Source: an uncultured Hellea sp. (GTDB lineage: Bacteria > Pseudomonadota > Alphaproteobacteria > Caulobacterales > Maricaulaceae). Taken from it: 64,000 nucleotides of DNA. Below, piece after piece: positions 7,511 to 15,466 of this stretch (the first letter of the stretch is position 1; each line of letters begins with the position of its first letter). The translations under genes and the position numbers were made by a program. The stretch is from positions 1 to 64,000 of the forward strand of contig CALLMD010000002.1 of assembly GCA_938007935.1 (NCBI GenBank). The letters are read 5' to 3'. The notes under the pieces were generated by a model. The model saw only the letters and a list, made by a program, of their open reading frames with translations, did not search any database and was not told the origin of the DNA.

Positions 7511-8392
7511 ATGGCTAAAAAACCTACGGACCCCAAACGCTCTGAAATTACCTTAAAACGCACGGATATCACGCGCGAGCTCCATCATAAAACGGGCTTA
7601 TCTATCTCGGAGTCATCAGATCTGGTTGAACAAATATTTGGCCATGTCTCTCGAGCCTTGATAGACGGCGAAGATGTCAAACTTGCAGGTTTTGGAACCT
7701 TTAAATTAAGACAAAAGCCAGAACGTATTGCCCGCAACCCAAAAACAAATGAAGAGGTCGTGATTGACCCGCGTAGAGTTGTAACATTTAAACCCTCTAA
7801 TGTCATGAAAGAGCGGGTAAATTCAGCGCTTATCAAAGACAAAAAAATAAAGAAAAGAAATCTCGCGCCAAAGACAAAAACAAAAACAATGTCAAGCCGC
7901 ATAAAGCCTGGACAGACATTAGAATATAAAACCACGCAATGGATTGCGCTCTTTCAGCTCTTGGGCTTGCTCACCTTTGTTAATGATAAAATTAATGCCA
8001 AGAAGTTAGAGGCCTTCACCCATGCCTGTTTTGAACTAAAAATCATAAATGACCCCACGACCCCGATAACAAAAGACTCGACCAAGAGCTGGCTTAAAAC
8101 CAATCGCAAACGTCTCTTAGCTGCGCGGCAAAGCAAAAATCACAACATGATTACCAAAATGCTTGATCAGCTGTCTCTTGCCCCGCTTAAATTAGACATT
8201 ATCTACGCCATGGTGAAAATTTCTATCGCAGATGGTCATTACGGCAAATTCGAACAAGCTATCATCAAAAAGGCTATTTTACATTGGGACATACCTGTAA
8301 AATTCAGTCATAATATCGATTATGCCTGTTCAGATATGATTTTGAAAACACTCAAATCTGCGCAAAAGCAAGGCTCACAAGTAAAAGAGTAG
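7511..8392 (+). CDS. IHF-alpha/HU-like domain fused to a TerB-like domain
   Basis: A 293-aa protein in two parts. Residues about 8-105 match IHF-alpha: a helical dimer core (LHHKTGLSISESSDLVEQIF), VKLAGFGTFKLR, and the DNA-intercalating arm with the RNPKT tip followed by RRVVTFKP. After a lysine-rich linker (about 107-132), residues about 138-285 form a TerB-like helical domain. It carries the W-x3-N-x3-L motif (WLKTNRKRL) and the ending ADG...AIIKKAILHWDIP shared with four other proteins in this region. Normal IHF subunits are about 100 aa, so the fusion is unusual. A nucleoid-binding protein carrying a signalling or scaffold domain is inferred. It precedes the heme oxygenase gene by 34 nt on the same strand and may be co-transcribed with the phytochrome operon. 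Confidence 0.85.
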   Translation: MAKKPTDPKRSEITLKRTDITRELHHKTGLSISESSDLVEQIFGHVSRALIDGEDVKLAGFGTFKLRQKPERIARNPKTNEEVVIDPRRVVTFKPSNVMKERVNSALIKDKKIKKRNLAPKTKTKTMSSRIKPGQTLEYKTTQWIALFQLLGLLTFVNDKINAKKLEAFTHACFELKIINDPTTPITKDSTKSWLKTNRKRLLAARQSKNHNMITKMLDQLSLAPLKLDIIYAMVKISIADGHYGKFEQAIIKKAILHWDIPVKFSHNIDYACSDMILKTLKSAQKQGSQVKE

Positions 8393-8426
8393 CAGTATAA
8401 TAATTTGACTATGCTCTACCCGCCTT

Positions 8427-9137
8427 ATGGCACAACATTATGAAAGCCAATCTTTGACAGCTCATGAGACGCATAATTTAAATCTTAAGTCTCTTCATGA
8501 ACTTGCGGATCAAATGAAAATAGCTACCGCGTCTTATCATCGGCGCGCAGAGCAAACGGGCATTGTAAGTGAAATTCTCAAAAAGCGGGTTAGTCACGAC
8601 GCCTATAGGCTGTATCTGAGAAACCTATATCTAATTTATACAGGCCTAGAAAAACCTCTTAAGCGCCGTTCAGATAGCTTTAAAATTGTAACGCCTTTTC
8701 TGAATAAAATGGTCAAACGCAGTCAGCCTTTAGCACAAGATCTCATTCATCTATCTGGTGATAATGACTGGCAAAACCTGCCGCTTCTGAGTAGCAGCTT
8801 AGCTTACCGCAAACATATTGATCACTTGCATGCTGATGATCCCGTCTCGCTCATAGGCCATATCTATGTGCGCTATCTCGGAGATATGAACGGCGGCCAA
8901 GTTCTTGAAAGGCTGCTCAGCGAAAGTTTGAACCTAAGTGATGAGTCTCTAAATTTTTACAAATATCCCGCCATTCATAACATTAAATCTTTTCGGCAAT
9001 CCTATAGAGAGCTCTTTAATGCGGCCCCCTTAGACGCCCATGCCCGCCGCAGAGTTATAGAGACAGCTATAAAGGCCTTTGAATTTAACATCGATCTATC
9101 AGAAGACATAATTAGCGTTGTCACATCTGATGAATAG
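8427..9137 (+). CDS. bphO: Heme oxygenase (biliverdin-producing)
   Basis: A 236-aa protein of the heme oxygenase family. The proximal-histidine region is ATASYHRRAE near residues 31-40. The distal helix motif GDMNGGQVL (about 152-160) corresponds to GDxxGGQ, which lies over the haem. The product, biliverdin IX-alpha, is the chromophore of bacteriophytochromes. The gene lies 51 nt upstream of a bacteriophytochrome gene on the same strand, the classic BphO-BphP arrangement, so it very probably supplies that chromophore. Confidence 0.92.
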   Translation: MAQHYESQSLTAHETHNLNLKSLHELADQMKIATASYHRRAEQTGIVSEILKKRVSHDAYRLYLRNLYLIYTGLEKPLKRRSDSFKIVTPFLNKMVKRSQPLAQDLIHLSGDNDWQNLPLLSSSLAYRKHIDHLHADDPVSLIGHIYVRYLGDMNGGQVLERLLSESLNLSDESLNFYKYPAIHNIKSFRQSYRELFNAAPLDAHARRRVIETAIKAFEFNIDLSEDIISVVTSDE

Positions 9138-9188
9138 GCTAGTGTAAAGTCTAAGTTCAACAGGTGAAGATCGGATATATAAGTCACT

Positions 9189-11729
9189 ATGACACAAATT
9201 AAATCCAAACTGACATCTCGCGAAAGCCTATCTCTCGAAAATTGCGATAAAGAACCCGTTCATATCCCTGGCAGCATCCAAAACTTCGCGGTATTGCTGG
9301 CCACAGATAATAAGATGAAACGCATTACTTATTGCAGCGCCAATGTCTCAGATATTTTTGATAAAACAGCTGAAGATATTCTCGGAACATCGCTAAGCGA
9401 TCTCTTAGAAAAAAGCGTTATTCACGATTTGAATAATACTTTGAGCTTGTCGTCCTCACTTCTGCAAAGAGAGCGGGTCTGTGACATTCAAATCAACAAC
9501 ATTGACTATGAAATCTGGGCTCATGTCAGTGAAAATATTCCTGTGATTGAATTTGAACCCGTGCAAAATGAACGACTGACGCAAAACCAATCTATCTTAA
9601 ATGTCCGCTCTTTATTGGCACGTCTAGGGCAAGATAAGGATATCAATAAATCCTTGCAAGAGGCTGTCATTGGCTTGCGCCATCTTTCGGGTTTCGACCG
9701 TGTTTTAGCCTATCAATTTGATAATAATGGGGACGGTGAAGTTAAAGCTGAAGCCAGAGGCGCTAATCTAAGTCCCTTTTTGGGTCTAAGATTTCCCAAA
9801 TGGGACATCCCGAACCAAGCCCGTGAAATCATGAAGAAACTGCCCTTGCGCATGATTGCGGATGTCAACGCAGAGCCAACACCGCTTTTAACCGAAAAAG
9901 GGAACACGCACCCTTTAAACCTGACGCTTGCAGCCTCAAGAGGCGTCTCCCCTATTCATATGGAATATCTTAGAAATATGGGCGTTAAGGGAACGATGAC
10001 ATTATCCATTGTCGTCAGGGGTAAGCTTTGGGGGCTTTTTGCCTTTCATCATTCTGAGCCCCGCAATATTGGCCCGGGCCTCAGGGGCGCGGCTGAGCTC
10101 TTCGCTCAGTTTTTCTCATTACAAATGGAGCAGCGCGTTGAGATCGAGCTTAACACCGCGCGCGCTAACGCTTTGGAGTATCAATCCACGCTTGTTGATG
10201 CGGCAGAGAATGCTTTAAATTTGTCCGAACTTGTCAGCAAAATTGCAGCGCCCCTTTGTAAGCTAGTCGATGCAGATGGCATTGCGCTAATATCCCCTGA
10301 GAGTGTTTTCCAATCCGGCAAAACGCCCTCCCCTGAAATCACCCGGCAAATTGGCGAGAGTTTATTGGCCGAGCAAGACGATGATTTCATCGCGACTGAC
10401 TCGCTTGAAAGAAACGGCTTTGAAGTGTCACCATGTGCGGGTGCTATCGCGCTTCATTTAGATAAAAATACCCAAAATATGGTGATATTCTTTCGAGAAG
10501 AAGCGGCTTTATCCGTCAAATGGGCCGGCGCACCTGATAAAGATATCATTGATGATGATAGCGGGCCGAGGTTGAAACCTAGAGGCTCATTTAAAGCCTA
10601 CACAGAGTCTATTAAAGGCAAGTCCAGGCCCTGGAGTGAAAAGAATATTTTTGCGGCTGAACAGGCCCGTATGGCTCTGACGAAAGCTGATAGCGCTTTG
10701 TTCAGACGGCTGAGCCATAAAGCGGAACGTCAACGCAGTATCTATATTGCCGAGCTTAATCACCGAGTGAGAAACATCTTATCTCTCATTCGGTCTCTAT
10801 CGCGCAGAACACAAGAAACCTCCTATTCTTTAGAAAGCTATGCCAAAGCTTTAGAGCGGCGCATTAGCGCTTTAGGCGCTGCACATGACCTCGCCGCCAA
10901 TCACATCACAAATGGCATTGTGATTAATGAACTTTTTGAACTTGAAGCCAAGCCATTTGAAAATGAGGATATTCAGCAATTTTTTCTGCACGGGGAAAAA
11001 TATATCCTGCGCTCAGATATTGCGCCAATTTTTGCGCTCATTGTGCATGAGTTAATGACGAATTGCGTCAAACATGGCGCTCTGTCTATCTCTGGAGGCC
11101 GTATAGATGTCTCTATTACCTCTGCTGAGCAAGGCGTTCTAATTAGCTGGACAGAGACTGGAGGGCCCAAAACGAAAAAGCCGACACGGCAAGGTTTTGG
11201 TCTTGGCCTGCTTGAAAGCGCAGTACCTTATGAGCTTGATGGCAGAAGCAATATCGAATTTAGGCCAGAAGGTCTCTATGCAGAATTTTGGCTGCCCTTA
11301 AATCTGGTCACCCCCTTATCTGAAGCCATGGCCGCCCCGCCCCATCAGTCAACCCGCCGCCGGGCCCAAAAACATCAATTTCCTAAAGATGTTTTACTCG
11401 TCGAAGATAGCCTCATGCTCGCGATAGATATGTCGGACATGCTAAAGGGTCTTGGCGCGCAAACCGTTGAAAAGGCCGCGAGTGTCGCGCAAGCCACAGA
11501 CGCCTTAAAAAAATTCACACCGGACTTTGCCATACTCGATATTAGCCTTCGAGATGAGGAAAGTTTTGAAGTGGCAGAGCGCTTAATTGAGTTGAGCATT
11601 CCATTTTGCTTTGCAACGGGATACGGGTCAGAATATCCTGTACCAGAATCACTTAAAGATCATCTTGTCCTTACCAAACCCGTTAATATCAACCTTTTAA
11701 GATCGGCCATTAAAGACCTCTATCCATGA
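9189..11729 (+). CDS. bphP: Bacteriophytochrome HWE-type histidine kinase with C-terminal receiver
   Basis: An 846-aa light sensor. Cys19, followed by DKEPVHIPGSIQ, is the biliverdin-attachment cysteine of the PAS region. GAF residues include KWDIPNQAR and IHMEYLRNMGV. The PHY tongue carries PRGSF at about 464-468 and GKSRPW. The HWE kinase has ELNHRVRN with phospho-accepting His525, HELMTNCVKHG and GFGLGLLE. A receiver domain (about 725-846) has EDS and phospho-acceptor Asp784. It should sense red/far-red light and phosphorylate its own receiver and partner regulators in the cytoplasm. The N-terminal motif has N where SIQPHG normally has H, and W replaces S before DIP; the spectral effect is unknown. 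It overlaps the next response regulator by ATGA. Confidence 0.93.
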   Translation: MTQIKSKLTSRESLSLENCDKEPVHIPGSIQNFAVLLATDNKMKRITYCSANVSDIFDKTAEDILGTSLSDLLEKSVIHDLNNTLSLSSSLLQRERVCDIQINNIDYEIWAHVSENIPVIEFEPVQNERLTQNQSILNVRSLLARLGQDKDINKSLQEAVIGLRHLSGFDRVLAYQFDNNGDGEVKAEARGANLSPFLGLRFPKWDIPNQAREIMKKLPLRMIADVNAEPTPLLTEKGNTHPLNLTLAASRGVSPIHMEYLRNMGVKGTMTLSIVVRGKLWGLFAFHHSEPRNIGPGLRGAAELFAQFFSLQMEQRVEIELNTARANALEYQSTLVDAAENALNLSELVSKIAAPLCKLVDADGIALISPESVFQSGKTPSPEITRQIGESLLAEQDDDFIATDSLERNGFEVSPCAGAIALHLDKNTQNMVIFFREEAALSVKWAGAPDKDIIDDDSGPRLKPRGSFKAYTESIKGKSRPWSEKNIFAAEQARMALTKADSALFRRLSHKAERQRSIYIAELNHRVRNILSLIRSLSRRTQETSYSLESYAKALERRISALGAAHDLAANHITNGIVINELFELEAKPFENEDIQQFFLHGEKYILRSDIAPIFALIVHELMTNCVKHGALSISGGRIDVSITSAEQGVLISWTETGGPKTKKPTRQGFGLGLLESAVPYELDGRSNIEFRPEGLYAEFWLPLNLVTPLSEAMAAPPHQSTRRRAQKHQFPKDVLLVEDSLMLAIDMSDMLKGLGAQTVEKAASVAQATDALKKFTPDFAILDISLRDEESFEVAERLIELSIPFCFATGYGSEYPVPESLKDHLVLTKPVNINLLRSAIKDLYP

Positions 11730-12151
11730 CAAATATGCGTAAAACTGTGTTGATAATGGAAGACAATCTCGCCCTTGGCCTAGAATGGGTTTCGGCATTT
11801 GAACTTAATCTCTGCGACGTCACATTATGTGATAATGTTAGAGACGCGATTGACTTTCTTGAGGAAGGCAATTTCGATCTGCTTATCACTGATTTATTTC
11901 TGAATGAGGATGAAGGTGGACTTCATCTTTTAAGACAGCTCACCACATTGGAGACAAAAACGCCTCCTATTATTGCTGTCACTGGCGCTGTCATTCCCAA
12001 TAGAAACGAGACAGATAGAAATCTATTTCTAGAAACAGCGCGCCTTCTCGGGGCTACCAGTTCAATTCAAAAACCATTTCCAGCAGGTGAACTGGTCCTT
12101 ATGGCTCATGATTTATGGGAACGTAGTGATGATGAGGCTAGCCTGTCATAG
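11726..12151 (+). CDS. Single-domain response regulator of the phytochrome operon
   Basis: A 141-aa receiver with an acidic MEDN pocket, phospho-acceptor Asp in LLITDLFLN, Thr in AVTGA and Lys in IQKPF. No output domain. It overlaps the bacteriophytochrome stop codon by ATGA, which predicts coupled translation and makes it the likely phosphotransfer partner of that kinase. It is one of four receiver-only proteins in 7.5-21 kb. It converges with, and overlaps by 14 nt, a TerB-like gene on the other strand. Confidence 0.9.
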   Translation: MTNMRKTVLIMEDNLALGLEWVSAFELNLCDVTLCDNVRDAIDFLEEGNFDLLITDLFLNEDEGGLHLLRQLTTLETKTPPIIAVTGAVIPNRNETDRNLFLETARLLGATSSIQKPFPAGELVLMAHDLWERSDDEASLS

Positions 12152-12539
12152 CGGCAGGCTTGGGGTTGCCCCAAACATCATTCATACCGCCTATGACAGA
12201 GTTCTCATTCTTACTGCGAATACCATCTTCTGTCAGCGTCATTCTAATTAAGGTGATGATAATCGGTTTTTTATTGGGAAGGCTTTTTAGATTATTTAAA
12301 ATTGAGCTCAAAGTTTTATCAAAATAAAGACTACTCATTGACCGCGTAAGCTCCTCACGGTTCAAGCTAAGCCAGTCTTCTGCCATTTCAACTGTCAGAT
12401 TTAGCTCTGGGTAAATATCATCTCGTAAGGACAAAGCCGCTTTCACAAATAGCCTTTTCTCATCACGCGAATTCTCCCGGCTCCCGATAATCATCATTGA
12501 TAACAGCGTAAGAATATCAGTCCAATTTTGTGCATTCAT
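12138..12539 (-). CDS. TerB-like family protein, divergent member
   Basis: A 133-aa helical protein; ATG at 12539 with a GGGAGG ribosome binding site. It shares with its neighbours the W-x3-N-x3-L motif (WLSLNREEL, about residues 61-69) and the overall two-half layout (an N-terminal LSMMII helix pair, then a C-terminal IRMTLTEDGIR and a W near the end). The ADG of the second half is replaced by EDG and the final WxIP by WG, so any metal or partner site may differ. It converges on the response regulator at 11726-12151. Confidence 0.65.
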   Translation of the reverse strand: MNAQNWTDILTLLSMMIIGSRENSRDEKRLFVKAALSLRDDIYPELNLTVEMAEDWLSLNREELTRSMSSLYFDKTLSSILNNLKSLPNKKPIIITLIRMTLTEDGIRSKNENSVIGGMNDVWGNPKPAAMTG

Positions 12540-12655
12540 GTGACCCTCCCAGGTTGCGCGAAGCCTATGGGCGCTAAACTTAACAAGCCGTTAAGAAAAT
12601 GTGAGCGGGCGATAACGATTACATGTCATATCTGAGCTATGAACGACAAAATAAA

Positions 12656-12683
12656 AGACCGAAGCCATATCTGACTTCGGTCT
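12656..12683 (-). terminator. Rho-independent terminator of the TerB-like gene at 12737
   Basis: A 9-bp stem AGACCGAAG / CTTCGGTCT with a 10-nt loop is followed on the minus strand by TTTTA. It lies 54 nt downstream of the stop of the minus-strand TerB-like gene. Confidence 0.7.
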
Positions 12684-12736
12684 ATATCTGCTAAAATAAT
12701 ATTTTGTGGGGCATATTATTTTATGCAAATATTCAT

Positions 12737-13231
12737 TTAGTGAACAGTCTCTGGCTTTACGATGAATGGTGGTGACTTCATAAGATCGGCACAGACATAT
12801 ATGATGTCATCAATATGTTTTGCCGGCATATACCATTGCAGGACGGTTTTTTTCGTCAGGGTCTGCGCCGCACGGCTATAATCACCATCCGCGATTACGA
12901 TTTGCACCATGCTTGTCAGGATATCCACTTTATGACCATAAATACTAATGTCTTGAAGTAAGGATTGAAGAAAATCATCAATGTCAAGTCCATCAAATCG
13001 GCTTAGTCCGTCTTGATGCATCTCATGCCAATCTCGAAGTGTCTGACGCCTAATTTTAACCGTGGGATCAATCACAAATTTTAGCTCGATTGCGACATCT
13101 AAGAAAGTTTCAAATTTGGCTTTACTGGGATGCCCATCAACATACAGCGCAGCGCCTAATAGACTTAAGACTTGATTCCAATAACGTGAAACAATTGGGT
13201 TCTGCGTCGCGGCGGTTACTATAGCTCTCAT
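12737..13231 (-). CDS. TerB-like family protein
   Basis: A 164-aa soluble helical protein. The first half contains LLGAALYVDGHP and the W-x3-H-x3-L motif (WHEMHQDGL). The second half carries IVIADGDYSRAAQTLTKKTV and WYMP. Both halves align by eye with the C-terminal half of the IHF-fusion protein and with the protein at 14444. The repeated DG-containing helix pairs resemble TerB, whose acidic residues bind metal; function here is not known. It lies downstream of the ParB-like gene on the same strand, with a hairpin between them. Confidence 0.75.
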   Translation of the reverse strand: MRAIVTAATQNPIVSRYWNQVLSLLGAALYVDGHPSKAKFETFLDVAIELKFVIDPTVKIRRQTLRDWHEMHQDGLSRFDGLDIDDFLQSLLQDISIYGHKVDILTSMVQIVIADGDYSRAAQTLTKKTVLQWYMPAKHIDDIIYVCADLMKSPPFIVKPETVH

Positions 13232-13258
13232 AATGTTAGCCTTTCAAACTGCTATTGA

Positions 13259-13283
13259 GGCCGGAGCAGTGAGTGCTCCGGCC
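13259..13283 (-). terminator. Strong GC hairpin between the ParB-like and TerB-like genes
   Basis: A 10-bp perfect stem GGCCGGAGCA / TGCTCCGGCC with loop GTGAG lies 83 nt downstream of the ParB-like stop and 28 nt before the TerB-like start. There is no T-run on either strand, so it may be an attenuator or processing hairpin rather than a full terminator. Confidence 0.45.
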
Positions 13284-13365
13284 TACGGATTGCAGGGTCG
13301 CTCGCCTGGGATAGGGATGAGCTGCCTACATTTGGCTGTCTTGCGTGATCCAAGGGGAAACCAGA

Positions 13366-14115
13366 TCAAGCAGCGATACGCTCGTTTAATTCGTTCGCCT
13401 GACATGTATTGCCAAATTTTATAGTGTTTTGTGTTGCGCCAGACTGTTTTGCAGGCCGTCCGCGTGAAGGTAGAAAAATAATATTATCTTCTGATATTTC
13501 AATGACGGTTTCTCCCGCACGAATGGCCGCAATAATTTCTGTATTGGAGACAAATGGCCCTAATTGATGGAGTAAATCATATTGCGCTTTCATATTTTCA
13601 ATCGTCGCAAAGGCTGCCGCCTGCTCGAGTGAAATCGCCTTATTATTAAAATGCATAAGCAATTCTGGATGTAATTTGGTTAGGCTGACGCAGTCTTCAA
13701 CAACATCAATATCGGACTCAAAACGCTGGGCTATAGTCGCATAAGAAACGCGGCTTTGCGCAGCAATAATGATTTCATGCGCAAGCTCAGGTCCTGTCAA
13801 AAGCATTGGCCGGCGCGCTACAATCGGCTTTATGTTATTGGCGTCTTGAACAAGACAAGGTACTTTAGCGCTTGAGCGAGAATGCAGTTTGGATTTGGCG
13901 AGTTTTCTAATCACATTTAAGCGCTTCTTCCCATCCACAACCAAATATTTAGCGCCCTCTTTAATGACAACTAAGGGATATAAAAGTCCGTCTTGCTCGA
14001 TACTCTGACGCAGGCGCGAGAGGTCTCTTGGTTTTGCTTTGCCAAAAACAGATAATGTTTTGGGGCCATCTATTAAGGCTTTTAATGGGATCAGCTTTGT
14101 CGTCATGCTCGTCAT
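13366..14115 (-). CDS. ParB-like nuclease/CTPase-domain protein, orphan
   Basis: A 249-aa protein whose first 90 residues follow the ParB N-terminal pattern (LIPLKALIDG, LRQSIEQDGLLYPLVVI, VVDGKKRLNVI). A KorB-like helical part (ELAHEIIIAAQSRVSYATIAQRF) comes next. The usual GERRxRA motif is reduced to DGKKRLN. There is no ParA partner nearby and the protein differs strongly from the 583-aa ParB-like protein at 2077. AGAGGT precedes the ATG at 14115. Divergent from the TerB-like gene at 14444; probably a DNA-binding regulator of this region (inference). Confidence 0.75.
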   Translation of the reverse strand: MTSMTTKLIPLKALIDGPKTLSVFGKAKPRDLSRLRQSIEQDGLLYPLVVIKEGAKYLVVDGKKRLNVIRKLAKSKLHSRSSAKVPCLVQDANNIKPIVARRPMLLTGPELAHEIIIAAQSRVSYATIAQRFESDIDVVEDCVSLTKLHPELLMHFNNKAISLEQAAAFATIENMKAQYDLLHQLGPFVSNTEIIAAIRAGETVIEISEDNIIFLPSRGRPAKQSGATQNTIKFGNTCQANELNERIAA

Positions 14116-14302
14116 GGCTTTTACCTCTTAATCTGGGAAGCACATAGATGCCTCGTGTGATTCTCATATGAAGGTTTGATTATGAATACGCACAGGCAAT
14201 TTTAACAACTAACGCATTCATCCACATCACTTCTGACGCTTAATATTTATACAAAAAGAAAAATTTTATAGCAATTACAATAGCTTAGGAAAATCACCAG
14301 GG

Positions 14303-14338
14303 CTATAAAATGGTTAATATCCATTAACTATTTTATAG
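14303..14338. promoter_or_regulatory. Near-perfect dyad in a divergent promoter region
   Basis: CTATAAAATGGTTAAT (14303-14318) and ATTAACTATTTTATAG (14323-14338) pair over 16 positions with one mismatch and a 4-nt centre. It lies in the 328-bp spacer between the divergent ParB-like and TerB-like genes and is AT-rich, as expected for an operator. There is no T-run suggesting termination. The rest of the spacer (14116-14443) is AT-rich and without a gene. Confidence 0.55.
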
Positions 14339-14443
14339 TTGATGAATTCTTAAGCTTTTTGGTATTCATTATATCAAGTAATTGGGGCTGCAGGCAGAAG
14401 ACAGTATGTCTTGAAACGATTATAACACGAAAGGTTATAAACG

Positions 14444-14929
14444 ATGTTGCAGAATAACGAAATTAAACTAAGCATGACACTTCCCAAATCGGCGGTCTTT
14501 CCTCCCTCTCATTGGAAGCATATCCTTAAATTACTAGGACTTATTATTGTCGCTGATGGCCGGGTGCTGAAAGAAGAAGTTGACACATATCTTGATGTCG
14601 TGATGGAACTCAGATGCGTTATTGATCCCTCAGTTGTACTCACAAGACGCATGGCGCGTGATTGGTTTTACTTGAACAAAAAAGACCTCGAGGACGTCAT
14701 CAATAGCCTCGCTTATGACACTGAACTTCTTACAACACTCAAAGAAATTAAGTCCCTGCCCCATAAATTAGACGTCATCACTGGCATGGTCAAAATTGCG
14801 GTATCTGACGGCGTTTATGACAATGTTGAAAGAGGTCTGATTAAGAAGACAATTCTCTATTGGAATATTCCAGCTGGTGGTGATCAGAGCATTGATTATA
14901 GCGACGCCAAAGACTTGATCTCAGCCTGA
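14444..14929 (+). CDS. TerB-like family protein
   Basis: A 161-aa helical protein, the clearest member of the local family: LLGLIIVADGRVLKEEVDTYL, then WFYLNKKDL (W-x3-N-x3-L), then VKIAVSDGVYDNVERGLIKK and YWNIPAG. Two DG-type helix pairs, about residues 27-47 and 119-145, give it a two-half TerB-like layout. AAAGG precedes the ATG. It is divergent from the ParB-like gene and convergent with the response regulator at 14947. No enzymatic motif visible. Confidence 0.8.
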   Translation: MLQNNEIKLSMTLPKSAVFPPSHWKHILKLLGLIIVADGRVLKEEVDTYLDVVMELRCVIDPSVVLTRRMARDWFYLNKKDLEDVINSLAYDTELLTTLKEIKSLPHKLDVITGMVKIAVSDGVYDNVERGLIKKTILYWNIPAGGDQSIDYSDAKDLISA

Positions 14930-14946
14930 AACTAATAATCGTATTT

Positions 14947-15381
14947 TTAGCTCGCTATCGCGAATTTTTGCTGTTTTAAGCACTCACTAATGACCCGCAC
15001 AAATTGAGTCATTGAACTCAGCCCAGAGGGCTTATAAAGATAGCCTTTCGCGCCAGCATCCAGGCAGGCTTTACGATCATGTTTAGCGGATGAGGTTGAG
15101 AACATATAAACATTTAAATCATCAAAATGTGGGTAGTCTTGCAGCATTTCTAAAGTTTCAAGTCCGCCCATCACTGGCATGTTCAAATCCAGCAAAAGCA
15201 CATCTATACTGCCAATGCCACTATCTTTGATGTAATTAAATAGATCTTGCGCGCTATCTAGCCCTGTAAAGCTGACTGGGAAATTGGCTTTTCGAAAAGA
15301 AACCTCGGTTAAAAACAGATCGTCTCGATCATCATCTACCATAACAATACGCACGGTCGGTGCTGACTTATTCATGCCCAC
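14947..15381 (-). CDS. Single-domain response regulator, Rcp1-like
   Basis: A 144-aa receiver with a VDDDRDD acidic pocket, phospho-acceptor Asp in LLLDLNMPVMGG, Ser/Thr in MFSTSSAKHD and Lys in YLYKPSG. The layout resembles Rcp1/CheY-like partners of phytochrome kinases. No output domain. It is the first minus-strand gene downstream of the large CheB-CheR-kinase gene (86 nt gap) and may be its phosphotransfer target. Confidence 0.88.
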   Translation of the reverse strand: MGMNKSAPTVRIVMVDDDRDDLFLTEVSFRKANFPVSFTGLDSAQDLFNYIKDSGIGSIDVLLLDLNMPVMGGLETLEMLQDYPHFDDLNVYMFSTSSAKHDRKACLDAGAKGYLYKPSGLSSMTQFVRVISECLKQQKFAIAS

Positions 15382-15466
15382 GATTCCCTAAAAATCCCAA
15401 TTTTAAGCCCCCAGTTCCTACTTAGAGTTATGAGATATAGCTAGTTAACAGTGTTTTAAAAATCCA

